NCBI RefSeq assembly: GCF_040717535.1
Contig: NZ_JBFEFI010000002.1
Location: 186,001-250,000 of the forward strand
Reading direction: 5' to 3'
Source: Thalassoglobus sp. JC818
GTDB taxonomy: Bacteria > Planctomycetota > Planctomycetia > Planctomycetales > Planctomycetaceae
DNA length: 64,000 bases
Shown: piece after piece, positions 1 through 8,189 of the stretch
How positions within the stretch are numbered: position 1 is the first letter of the stretch
Layout of the letters: each line of letters opens with the position of its first letter
Position numbers and translations under genes: made by a program
Notes under the pieces: generated by a model
What the model saw: the letters and a program-made list of their open reading frames with translations, nothing else
Database searches by the model: none
Told to the model about the DNA's origin: nothing

Positions 1-2
1 AA

Positions 3-440
3 CCGGGGGAAACATTTCAGTTGGATCTGGCACGAACCAATATTTTGCGTGGTGTCTTGCTCAGAATTCGGACCTCAACCCGTCAGGGAAAAGTCTCGAC
101 GAAAGTGGACGGACAGGTTGATCGAGAACGGTACGATCCGTTTTCCAGAGACGCTTACGACATCATGAGAATCCTGACATTCTACACCGTCACTGGAGGG
201 CGTGAGTACTCGACGCTCTCCAACCAGTCGCTGGAAGAACTGGATCTGTCTCAACAAATCGAATTGGGCAAGGCGGTCCTGTTTGGCCGCATGGAGCGAG
301 GGGCCACGAACTACAACATTAATGGCGAAGCCCCCGAATACGAAGACCGAGCCACGATCGTCCGGATCATCCTTCCCGTTCAAGTCGATGCTGCTGCTCT
401 GAACGCTCCGCCTGATCCAAACTTGCTGAAAGTTCCTTAG
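3..440 (+). CDS. 3' end of an unrecognised protein (partial)
   Basis: The frame is open from the first bases of the window and ends at a TAG at 438-440, so this is the last ~145 residues of a longer gene that begins upstream. There is an in-frame TTG at 21, but the sequence before it reads on without a stop and nothing marks it as a start. The visible part is soluble-looking, rich in charged residues, with no cysteine, no membrane segment and no motif I can name; it ends in a Pro/Ala-rich tail. An ABC-transporter ATPase gene follows 76 bases later on the same strand, so it may belong to a transporter operon (for example a permease-associated protein), but that rests only on position. Confidence 0.55.
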   Translation, partial: PGETFQLDLARTNILRGVLLRIRTSTRQGKVSTKVDGQVDRERYDPFSRDAYDIMRILTFYTVTGGREYSTLSNQSLEELDLSQQIELGKAVLFGRMERGATNYNINGEAPEYEDRATIVRIILPVQVDAAALNAPPDPNLLKVP

Positions 441-516
441 TGATCAGCGATTACTGAATACAAATCGACCGCCATCTCCTTGGCCTCATTTTTCAATATG
501 TTCTGGAATCAGTGTT

Positions 517-1443
517 GTGATTGAAACCATCAAACTCACGAAGCGGTATGGAGATCTTGTCGCTGCGAACGAGATCACGATTTCACTCAAGGAAGGCGAT
601 GTCTTCGGGTTCATCGGTCCCAACGGATCGGGGAAGACCACCACGATGCGAATGATCGCGACGCTGCTCAATCCCGACTATGGTGAGTGTTACGTCTGCG
701 GAAAGTCGATCTACACCAACCCGGATGAAATCCGCCGGCTCGTCGGCTACATGCCCGACTTCTTCGGTGTCTATGACGACATGACAGTCATCGAGTATCT
801 GGAATTCTTCGCTTCGACTTATCGCATCAATGGTCCGGGGCGACGAAAGGTCTGCGAGGAAAAACTCGAACTGGTCGACATGTCGTTCAAGCGAGATGCA
901 ATGGTCTCCCAATTGTCGCGAGGGCAGACCCAGCGAATCGGGCTGGCGCGGACACTGCTGCACGATCCTCAGGTTCTCTTGCTGGATGAGCCTGCGAGTG
1001 GATTGGACCCGCGTGCTCGTATCGAGATTCGAAAGCTCCTGCGTCGACTCGGGGAGATGAAGAAAACCGTTATCGTTTCCAGCCACATCCTTCCTGAGCT
1101 GGCCGATGTCTGTACTCGAGTTGGGATCATCGAAAAGGGAAACATGCTCGTCGATGACTATGTCGCTGACGTCATGAAAAAGGCGCGTGAAGCGACTCTG
1201 CTCGAAATTCGAGTGATCGGTGACCCGGAACCGGCAGCGAAGTTGCTGGAACAGCACGACCTTGTGAAAGGGGTCTCAATTACCGGTGAGACGATCTTCG
1301 TGACACTCAACGCAGGCAGCGATGATTACAGTGATCTGCCGTCGGAGCTGATTCAGGCAGGTTTCAAGCTCCGTCAGTTCCGGGAAGAGGAAGTCAATCT
1401 CGAGACCGCCTTCATGGAATTGACCAAAGGGATGCAGCAGTAA
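517..1443 (+). CDS. ABC transporter ATP-binding protein
   Basis: Cytoplasmic ATPase subunit of an ABC transporter, 308 residues, starting with GTG. Walker A is GPNGSGKTT (about residues 34-42), the signature is LSRGQTQRIGLA (about 138) and Walker B is VLLLDEPASGLD (about 158), followed by the switch histidine in SSHILPEL. The ATPase domain occupies roughly residues 1-215; the C-terminal ~90 residues resemble the extra domain seen in ABC-2 (CcmA/NatA-like, drug or gliding type) exporters, so it probably pairs with an ABC-2 permease. No permease gene is visible; it may lie upstream of the window with the truncated gene at the left edge. The substrate cannot be inferred. Confidence 0.9.
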   Translation: MIETIKLTKRYGDLVAANEITISLKEGDVFGFIGPNGSGKTTTMRMIATLLNPDYGECYVCGKSIYTNPDEIRRLVGYMPDFFGVYDDMTVIEYLEFFASTYRINGPGRRKVCEEKLELVDMSFKRDAMVSQLSRGQTQRIGLARTLLHDPQVLLLDEPASGLDPRARIEIRKLLRRLGEMKKTVIVSSHILPELADVCTRVGIIEKGNMLVDDYVADVMKKAREATLLEIRVIGDPEPAAKLLEQHDLVKGVSITGETIFVTLNAGSDDYSDLPSELIQAGFKLRQFREEEVNLETAFMELTKGMQQ

Positions 1444-1750
1444 AGCATTTCATCAGCCTTCCGGGATGTGGGCTCGTCGTACATGATTGGACAGCGGTTT
1501 CGACAGCTGCGAGTTCGAAAAGACTGCCTCAAAAACGCAAAAGTGCTGCGAACTGCTCGGGTAAATCAAGAAACTCTGAGTTCCGACCGTTGCCAGAAAC
1601 CGAGCGACACGGGAGAATAGAACGTGTCCCAAACCCGTTTTTGACTCGGTTTGGGTCTCGGATGTTAATCCGATGTTCGGGTTTTCGGATCACTTCTCAC
1701 GAATTCGTCGACGGTACCAGGCACAATCGAGAGTGGAGGGAGTTTCTCAG
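1444..1750. other. Intergenic region with two tandem hairpins before mcsB
   Basis: About 307 bases with no convincing gene. It carries two consecutive inverted repeats: CCCAAACC at 1628-1635 pairing with GGTTTGGG at 1648-1655 (12-base loop), and CGGAT at 1659-1663 pairing with ATCCG at 1668-1672 (4-base loop). Neither is followed by a clear T-run, so a simple terminator for the ABC gene is doubtful. They sit about 80-120 bases ahead of the mcsB start and could be part of its leader. A strong ribosome-binding site, GGAGGG at 1735-1740, lies 10 bases before the chosen mcsB GTG. Confidence 0.5.
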
Positions 1751-2812
1751 GTGGAATTCGATGATCTCAAGGCGACCAGCGGTGAGTGGTTGCGCGGAAC
1801 CGGTCCGGAATCGGATATTGTGATTTCCAGCCGAATCCGTTTGGCCCGGAACGTCGCGGATTTCACTTTTCCCCCGCGGGCCGACGAATCAACTCGTCGC
1901 GAGACCGAAGCTCTGCTGAAAGAGAACATCCGCGAACTCTCAACGGCTTCCGATTTGAAGGTGATCGATGTCGATCAAATCGATGACCTCGATCGAAAAT
2001 TCTTGGTTGAACGACAACTCATCAGCCGCGAACACGCTGAGAGCTCAGGGGCTCGGAGCGCCTGCATCGGAGCACTCGAAACGGTGAGTTTGATGATCAA
2101 TGAAGAAGATCATCTGAGAATGCAGGTCTTTCGAAGTGGCTACGCATTGGAATCGGCGTGGACGCAGATCAACAAAATCGATGACGAGTTAGAAGAAAGA
2201 GTCTCTTTCGCGTTCAGCGATGAATTCGGGTACCTCACGTCCTGCCCCACAAATGCGGGCACAGGCATGCGCGTCAGCGTCATGTTGCACCTTCCCGCCT
2301 TGGTGTTGACCAAGGAGATTCAGAAGGTCTTTCAGGCCATGCACAAAATGAATCTCGCAGTGCGCGGACTCTACGGCGAAGGGAGTCAGGCGATGGGAGA
2401 TTTCTATCAAATCTCGAATCAAGTCACGCTTGGACGCACCGAAGAGCAAATTATCCAGAACGTCAAACGTGTGATTCCGGACATTCTGGATTACGAACGA
2501 CGAGCACGTCAGGCACTTATCAAGGAAGATCGTCAACGGCTGCACGATCAGGTGTCCCGAGCTTTGGGTGTCTTGAGCAGCGCTCGGCAGATTTCCTCCG
2601 AAGAGACCATGGAAAAACTTTCCAGTGTTCGTATGGGAATCAATCTCGGTTTAGTTGATGACGTCGAAATCTCGACCGTCAACGAGCTGTTCATGCACAT
2701 TCAGCCAGCACACCTGCAGAAGATTCGGGGCGAAGAACTCGAATCGACGCAGCGGAACGTAGTTCGCGCAGCTTACCTGCGAGATCGACTGACAAGACCT
2801 CCACAAAACTAG
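1751..2812 (+). CDS. mcsB: Protein-arginine kinase McsB (ATP:guanido phosphotransferase family)
   Basis: Cytoplasmic kinase that phosphorylates arginine side chains of proteins and, in Bacillus, marks them for ClpCP degradation. Family motifs are all present: SSRIRLARN (ATP-binding arginines) near the N-terminus, NEEDHLRMQ in the middle, the catalytic-loop cysteine in CPTNAGTGMR, and the RGLYGEGSQAxGDFYQISN loop. The longest frame begins at 1673, but I place the start at GTG 1751, preceded by GGAGGG at 1735-1740; this gives 353 residues, close to the ~360 of characterised McsB, and the protein then starts with the conserved EFDDL..GEWL segment. In Firmicutes the gene sits with ctsR, mcsA and clpC; none of these is adjacent here, so its activator would have to be encoded elsewhere. 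ribBA follows about 100 bases downstream. Confidence 0.93.
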   Translation: MEFDDLKATSGEWLRGTGPESDIVISSRIRLARNVADFTFPPRADESTRRETEALLKENIRELSTASDLKVIDVDQIDDLDRKFLVERQLISREHAESSGARSACIGALETVSLMINEEDHLRMQVFRSGYALESAWTQINKIDDELEERVSFAFSDEFGYLTSCPTNAGTGMRVSVMLHLPALVLTKEIQKVFQAMHKMNLAVRGLYGEGSQAMGDFYQISNQVTLGRTEEQIIQNVKRVIPDILDYERRARQALIKEDRQRLHDQVSRALGVLSSARQISSEETMEKLSSVRMGINLGLVDDVEISTVNELFMHIQPAHLQKIRGEELESTQRNVVRAAYLRDRLTRPPQN

Positions 2813-2913
2813 AGCACATTCCGAGACGGTGATCGTGAGTGTTTGATCAACAGGTCATCTCTGGCACCGTCGACTCATTCGCGACGTATGCAAACTTAAG
2901 GCAAAGCATTCCA

Positions 2914-4152
2914 ATGACAACTCCCGAGAGCACCAGTCGACGCAACCTGGATCTCATCCTGCAACGTTTGCAAGAAGGGAAAATGGTCATTGTTCTCGAT
3001 GCAAAAGATCGCGAGAACGAAGGAGACTTGCTGTGTGCAGCCCAGTTCATGACGCCTGAAAAGGTCGACTTCATGATGCGACGGGCTGCGGGTGTGCTTT
3101 GTGCTCCGCTGACCCACGATGTTGCTGAGAGGCTTCAGCTCAATCCGATCGTTGATGCTGAATCGAATACGTCTTCGCATCAGACCCCATTCCTGATGCT
3201 TGTCGACCATAAGGACTCTGGCACAGGTGTCAGTGCTGAAAGTCGATCACTAACGTTGAATGCACTCGCAGATCCGAATTCGCAAAAGAACGACTTCGTC
3301 AAACCGGGGCATGTGAATCCACTTCTCGCTCGCGAGGGGGGCGTTCTCAGAAGGGCTGGTCACACGGAAGCATCCATCGATCTTCTAAAAATGGCGGGTT
3401 TGCATCCCGTCGGCTGCATCATCGAGATTTGTAGCCAGCGCGGTTTTGGGATGGCTGGAATCGAAGAACTCGAGGAGTTTTCGAAGGAACATGACATTCC
3501 AATTATTTCGATCGCCGAAATCATCCAGCACCGAAGAATCCGCGAGAACCTGATTCACCGCGAAGCAGAAGTTGAGATTCCAACAGAAGATTACGGAACT
3601 CCGAAGTTCATCGCATACAAAGTCGATCACGAAGATCAGGAACCGATTGCCATCGTCTGGGGGGATTTGAATTCCGTTGAAGCTCCTCTCGTACGCATGC
3701 ATTCGTCCTGTTTCACAGGTGACATTCTGGGGTCGCTGCGCTGCGATTGCGGAGATCAATTGCACATTGCGATGCAGATGATTGTCGCAGAAGGTTGCGG
3801 AGCTGTTGTCTACCTCCCTCAAGAAGGTCGCGGCATCGGTCTGACCGCGAAACTGAAAGCTTATCAGCTGCAGGATGAGGGTTTTGATACGGTTGAAGCC
3901 AATCATCGATTGGGATTCAAAGCGGACCTGCGAGACTACATGGTCGGGCTTCAAATTCTCAAAGACCTCGGGCTGAAGCAGGTTCGAATCCTGACGAACA
4001 ATCCCAAGAAGACCGAAGCGTTCGAGAACTGGGTCGATCTGCGCGTTGTTGAACAGGTCCCGTTGGTGGCTCCGCCGCATGTCCATCGTGAGCGATACAT
4101 GCAGGCCAAGAGAGACAAAATGGGACACATCCTCCCGCCGAGCAACCAGTAG
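2914..4152 (+). CDS. ribBA: Bifunctional 3,4-dihydroxy-2-butanone-4-phosphate synthase / GTP cyclohydrolase II
   Basis: Carries out the two entry steps of riboflavin synthesis: ribulose 5-phosphate to 3,4-dihydroxy-2-butanone 4-phosphate (N-terminal RibB, residues ~10-205) and GTP to the diaminopyrimidine phosphate (C-terminal RibA, ~210-400). RibB shows the acidic DRENEGDL loop and the HVNPLLAREGGVLRRAGHTEA segment; RibA shows the zinc cysteines in CFTGDILGSLRCDCGD and the QEGRGIGL catalytic stretch, ending with the LTNNPKK motif. The frame is open from GTG 2839, but the family N-terminus fits ATG 2914 (MTTPESTSRRNLDLI), giving 412 residues, the usual fused length. No FMN riboswitch is evident: the gap after mcsB is only about 100 bases. 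Confidence 0.95.
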   Translation: MTTPESTSRRNLDLILQRLQEGKMVIVLDAKDRENEGDLLCAAQFMTPEKVDFMMRRAAGVLCAPLTHDVAERLQLNPIVDAESNTSSHQTPFLMLVDHKDSGTGVSAESRSLTLNALADPNSQKNDFVKPGHVNPLLAREGGVLRRAGHTEASIDLLKMAGLHPVGCIIEICSQRGFGMAGIEELEEFSKEHDIPIISIAEIIQHRRIRENLIHREAEVEIPTEDYGTPKFIAYKVDHEDQEPIAIVWGDLNSVEAPLVRMHSSCFTGDILGSLRCDCGDQLHIAMQMIVAEGCGAVVYLPQEGRGIGLTAKLKAYQLQDEGFDTVEANHRLGFKADLRDYMVGLQILKDLGLKQVRILTNNPKKTEAFENWVDLRVVEQVPLVAPPHVHRERYMQAKRDKMGHILPPSNQ

Positions 4153-4186
4153 TCGCTCAGCGAGAGTTGGAACGTCTGCCGAGTGC

Positions 4187-7100
4187 CTACTTGAGTTGCT
4201 CTAAGAACGCGAGCAGGTGAGCGAGTTCTTCCGGGGTGAGATTGTTGACGATCCCTTGCGGCATCATCGATTCGGTTCGCTGAACCTGTTCTTCGATTTC
4301 GTTTTGAAGAATCGTTTGAGAAAGACCATTCGCCTGTCGCAGCTTCACTTCTTCAGCGCTGCGTCCCACGATGAAGCCCGAGTAAATCTTGCCTTCTGTC
4401 GTGATGAATGAATAGGTGTCGAATCCCTGAGCGATTTTTGCACTCGGTTTCAGGATCGATTCGATCAGTTGCTCGCGGGTATACCGCTTTCCAATGTCCG
4501 CCAAGTGCGGCCCTTTCGGGTCTTGCCCTTCAGTATACGTGTGACAGGCGATGCAGGATTGCTGAAGGAAAACGCGTCGTCCCCGTTTGACGTTCCCTTC
4601 CGCATTGAGGGTTCGTTCAAGCACCTCCTCAAAGGTCATGTTGGCGATTTGGTTGGGATTGTCGGGATCAACTGTCGGGATGGCGATTGGCTGGTTCGAT
4701 TCGGTCTGCTTGTGATCTTCGAAGAGTGATTTCGGAAGTTGGCTAGGGTGAACTCGATGCCGGATCATCTCTCCGAGCAGACGTTCTTTTCCGATTTCAT
4801 CCGCAGACTGATAGTGCGAGACGATGGCCTCTTCGATTCGTGCAGTTTCTTCCCAGGGTTGCCGATCGTAATACGGTCCGGTTCGATCGGGACGAGTTCC
4901 CCACCAACCTTCTTTGTAGTCTCCTTCGCGATGATAGAGCCGAACAAGAACCGAGAGGAGATCGCTTGCTGACTGTGCGTCAGAAGCTTGTTGAAGTCTT
5001 TCGATAAGATTAGTCACGACGACTGGATCGTGCATCCATCGCAAAGCCTGAATCGCTCCGTCGCGGTAGGGAGTGTCGAGCGCTTGCAGACACGCTTCGC
5101 CAGCTTGCAGGTTCACCAACGCGCGGATGGCGAGATGCGGAATGACAGCATCGGCATCGGCGACGTTGTGAGCTGTGGCACGAGGCGTGTCAGACTGTCG
5201 AACAGTCAAGGGAATCAGATTCTCTGCGATCGAAGAATCACCGAGACGTCCAAGGCTGATGATCGCCTGCGCAACGACGCGAGGAGAAGGATCGCTCAGA
5301 TACGGAATGATGGCTGCGCTCGTCACGCCATCGAACTCAGTGCGGCGATCCGTGAGAGCACGCAGAGCATGTTCGCGAAGCAGAGGATCGGTCAACGCTT
5401 CGAGCAGTTCAGGGTGACTCTCCACTCCGCGAAGCTGTTTGAGTGTGTAAAGTGCCGCGACGCGTGCGAAGTCCTGTCCATCTGGATCATTCATGAGTGT
5501 CGTCAGAAGCGAATCGAGATTCGCATGCTCATCACGCCGGAGGATTTCACGTTGAGCGTAGAGCCGCTGCTTCATGTTCCCAGCTCGAAGCTGTGAGACA
5601 AGCACCGTATCGTCGAGTTTTTTCAGGTCGGGAAGCGCGGCAGGTGTGAGTCCATCCGGAACGATCTGAGCGACGAAACCGACATCGGGGCCGTCGTAGG
5701 CGAAGTTTCCGTTCTTCCAACTGCTCACATACATCCTGCCAGCGGCATCAATGTCGATGTCCGTAGGGCGGGGAATCCGCAAGAACGATTGCTGATGCGG
5801 GAGGTATGTCGGGCCGCTTTCAGGAAGATTATGCAGGAAGACTTCGCTGCGTCCCCAGTCGCATGTGTAAAGAGTGTTGTTGTAGTTTTCAGGCCATTGA
5901 GCATCGTGCAGAAAGAACGTTCCACAGCCAGAGCCTCCGCCGTAATCCGCGAGAGGCGGCATGATTTCATCGGTGTAGTTCATGAACAGCGAGGGATAAC
6001 CGAACTCCGCAGACTGCAGAATGTGTGAAAGCCGAACGTTCCATTCTCCGCCGTCGTTAGTGTTGTCGCGAGTGAAGATATTCATGAATGGGTCGATGGA
6101 GACATCGAGAATGTTTCTCAATCCCCAGCAGTAGATTTCCATCTCGGAACCATCCGGGCGGACGCGAACGATACCTCCGCCTCGACGAGACAACTCCGTT
6201 CCGTCCGCACCGACTGCATGTGTGAATCCGAAATCACCAACGGCGATGTAGAGCCAGCCATCAATCCCCATGCGGATGCCGTTGGTCGTGTGATCCGCTC
6301 CGCGCTTGTTGACGAAGTCTGTGCTGATTCCTTCGATCAGTGTTTGCTGCTCGTCGGCTGTTCCATCTCCATCGCGATCGTGAAACACGGTCAAGAATGG
6401 AGGATGTAAGACCCACAGAGAATTGTCGTCGTAGAAGAGGCCGCGAGGGTGATCCATCTTGGCAAACAACTGGACTTCGTCGGCTGTTCCGTCGCCGTTG
6501 GTGTCTCGACCGCGAAGGACTTTTCCGCGTCCCGCTTCTTTGCCGAGTGACCCTTGCTCATCGACTCCGATGAAAACATCTCCGGAATAGTCCGCTGTCA
6601 GGCAGACGGGATAATTGATCTCTGGTGGAACACCGAACAGACGCACGTTGAATCCGTCAGGGGCATTGACATCAGCAACCGTGACATTGGTCGATGACTC
6701 GACAAGTTCGAACTCGGGAGGAGGATCTCCGGAGTAAGCTGCGAATTCGCTGATGCTTCCCCATCCGCCGGAGTTTGAACCAAGAAAGGTGACTCGAATG
6801 CGATTCGCTTTGACCGGGTCGAACTGATGCGTTGTGATTCCGGTCTCGGTCGTGTTCTCCGACCGATCAACAACGGTCTTCCAGTCGTTCCCATTCAAAG
6901 ATGACTCGATGAGATATCGATACGCTGTGCCCTCCTGCTCCCAAAGGATGCGGACGGCATTGATGCTGGCAGTTTCAGCGAGTTGAACTTCCCACCACTC
7001 ACTCTCTTGTGATCCGTTGGCACACCAGCGCGACTTAAGATTCCCATCAACGGCGTGTCCTGGATCGTGCGAAGTTTGTGTCGACTTGGCTTTCGCTGGC

Positions 7101-7240
7101 TGCCCCAAAGCCAGATTCCGCACAGCTGCAGAAGAACTGGACGGAACTGCTGAGAGCGTCGAGACGCAGAGAAGAGTGAGATAGAACTGACTAGATCCGA
7201 TCGATCGAATCATCGCAGGCAGCTTGTTGAATTCGAACAT
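4187..7240 (-). CDS. Secreted PVC-type membrane-bound dehydrogenase with discoidin, HEAT and C-terminal haem domains
   Basis: Large exported protein of a type expanded in Planctomycetes and Verrucomicrobia. In order: hydrophobic signal segment (about 10-40), discoidin/F5-8C-like carbohydrate-binding domain (about 40-155), beta-propeller of the sorbosone-dehydrogenase kind with DTNGDGTADE and DRDGDGTADE calcium-type loops (about 185-530), HEAT-like repeats (about 560-760) and a C-terminal haem domain with CIACH (about 900-1017). Such proteins are thought to oxidise sugars and pass electrons to the attached cytochrome; the substrate is unknown. The frame extends to 7339, but that extension reads through a dispersed intergenic repeat (7252-7333), so I start at ATG 7240 (1017 residues). 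ATG 7213, just before the hydrophobic stretch, is also possible; neither has a good ribosome-binding site. Confidence 0.85.
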   Translation of the reverse strand: MFEFNKLPAMIRSIGSSQFYLTLLCVSTLSAVPSSSSAAVRNLALGQPAKAKSTQTSHDPGHAVDGNLKSRWCANGSQESEWWEVQLAETASINAVRILWEQEGTAYRYLIESSLNGNDWKTVVDRSENTTETGITTHQFDPVKANRIRVTFLGSNSGGWGSISEFAAYSGDPPPEFELVESSTNVTVADVNAPDGFNVRLFGVPPEINYPVCLTADYSGDVFIGVDEQGSLGKEAGRGKVLRGRDTNGDGTADEVQLFAKMDHPRGLFYDDNSLWVLHPPFLTVFHDRDGDGTADEQQTLIEGISTDFVNKRGADHTTNGIRMGIDGWLYIAVGDFGFTHAVGADGTELSRRGGGIVRVRPDGSEMEIYCWGLRNILDVSIDPFMNIFTRDNTNDGGEWNVRLSHILQSAEFGYPSLFMNYTDEIMPPLADYGGGSGCGTFFLHDAQWPENYNNTLYTCDWGRSEVFLHNLPESGPTYLPHQQSFLRIPRPTDIDIDAAGRMYVSSWKNGNFAYDGPDVGFVAQIVPDGLTPAALPDLKKLDDTVLVSQLRAGNMKQRLYAQREILRRDEHANLDSLLTTLMNDPDGQDFARVAALYTLKQLRGVESHPELLEALTDPLLREHALRALTDRRTEFDGVTSAAIIPYLSDPSPRVVAQAIISLGRLGDSSIAENLIPLTVRQSDTPRATAHNVADADAVIPHLAIRALVNLQAGEACLQALDTPYRDGAIQALRWMHDPVVVTNLIERLQQASDAQSASDLLSVLVRLYHREGDYKEGWWGTRPDRTGPYYDRQPWEETARIEEAIVSHYQSADEIGKERLLGEMIRHRVHPSQLPKSLFEDHKQTESNQPIAIPTVDPDNPNQIANMTFEEVLERTLNAEGNVKRGRRVFLQQSCIACHTYTEGQDPKGPHLADIGKRYTREQLIESILKPSAKIAQGFDTYSFITTEGKIYSGFIVGRSAEEVKLRQANGLSQTILQNEIEEQVQRTESMMPQGIVNNLTPEELAHLLAFLEQLK

Positions 7241-7251
7241 AAGAGGCTGTC

Positions 7252-7333
7252 TAGAGCAAGTTGCTCTTTCCTGTGCACTCGCTTGCACTGTTTCATAAGT
7301 TAAAAGGCTGTGCTTGCTCGTGCGAGATCGTGC
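7252..7333 (+). repeat. Dispersed palindrome-headed repeat, copy 1
   Basis: About 82 bases beginning with the palindrome AGAGCAAGTTGCTCT (7253-7267) and ending GAGATCGTGC. It matches the reverse complement of 17077-17159 with only three differences by eye (two substitutions and one 1-base indel). It lies directly upstream of the large haem protein gene (start 7240). Only the first ~35 bases recur in copy 3 (43395-43426). Confidence 0.85.
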
Positions 7334-7378
7334 ATACAAAACAGAAAATACTTTAAGTAGGTGGGAATCAACTGGGGA

Positions 7379-7426
7379 GTGTCAGTGTTGACACAGGTGA
7401 TCGCGCGAAAGTCCCAAGCATTGGGA
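7379..7426. promoter_or_regulatory. Two short inverted repeats between genes
   Basis: GTGTCA-GTGT-TGACAC at 7379-7394 and TCCCAA-GCA-TTGGGA at 7412-7426. Both are perfect on their arms and lie between the yqgE-like gene (stop at 7482) and the haem protein gene (start 7240), both on the minus strand. They could be operator sites or the end structure of the upstream transcript; no T-run supports a standard terminator. Confidence 0.3.
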
Positions 7427-7481
7427 AGAGCAACTTGCCAGACACTTCAGCAAACTCACGAAAACCTGTTCGAGAGCTGCT

Positions 7482-8048
7482 CTAATTCCAATCCGGGTGA
7501 TCACACTGCGTGGAATGAAGCCGGTTGAAGTGGAATGTCTTGGCAATCAACTGATCCCAAACGGAATAGGGATCTTCAGTGTAGACAAAATTTGAGTCAG
7601 CATCGATTGTCAGCCAGTCGCCACGTTCGAGTTCGCCCTCGAGTTGGCCCGGTCCCCATCCGGAGCAACCTCCGTAAACTCGGTAGACGAGCTCATGGTC
7701 GGGTTCCAGACTGGCAGTCAGAATTCGTTCGAAGACCTCTGCACTGCTGCCCATGAAAACGTCAGGAATCACTGGAGATTCAGCGGGATCCAGCGAGGGC
7801 GAGTTATGAACGACGAATAAAGCAGCCGGTTCAACAGGTCCCCCGACGTAAACGAGGTCCTGCGTTTCGGGAAGATCAAGATGTTCCTGCAGAGCGTGAG
7901 CGACTGTGACCGAAGACGGGTGATTGATCACGAGGCCCATCGCTCCTTCTTCCCCATGCTCCACGATCAACACGACGGATTTGAAAAAATTCTCGTCGCG
8001 CAGTCGAGGCCCGGAGACCAGGAATTTTCCTCGCAGTGATTCTGTCAT
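7482..8048 (-). CDS. YqgE/AlgH family protein (UPF0301)
   Basis: 188-residue member of the YqgE/AlgH family, recognised from the N-terminal GKFLVSGPRLRDENFFKSVV..VEHGEEGAMGLVINHPS block and the YVGGPVEP and GCSGWGPGQLEGEL motifs further on. The family is cytoplasmic with an unsettled function; in Pseudomonas AlgH is linked to alginate regulation. Length is normal. It is on the minus strand downstream of topA (about 140 bases between) and may share its transcript. ATG start at 8048. Confidence 0.93.
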   Translation of the reverse strand: MTESLRGKFLVSGPRLRDENFFKSVVLIVEHGEEGAMGLVINHPSSVTVAHALQEHLDLPETQDLVYVGGPVEPAALFVVHNSPSLDPAESPVIPDVFMGSSAEVFERILTASLEPDHELVYRVYGGCSGWGPGQLEGELERGDWLTIDADSNFVYTEDPYSVWDQLIAKTFHFNRLHSTQCDHPDWN

Positions 8049-8189
8049 TCGTCAAAATTCGATTGAAGTGCACTCAGCGTGAGATCGGTCGGATTATACC
8101 CGGAGTCCGGAAAGGCGAATAGACCCGTTTCGCAGATCGAGACTTTTGAAGTGGCACGTACTCCGACGCTGCGACGTTTGTCGCAGTGA

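Noticed and set aside
7240-7339. N-terminal extension of the large haem protein to 7339
   Set aside because: These codons come from the dispersed repeat (copy 1), and the signal peptide follows the inner ATG.
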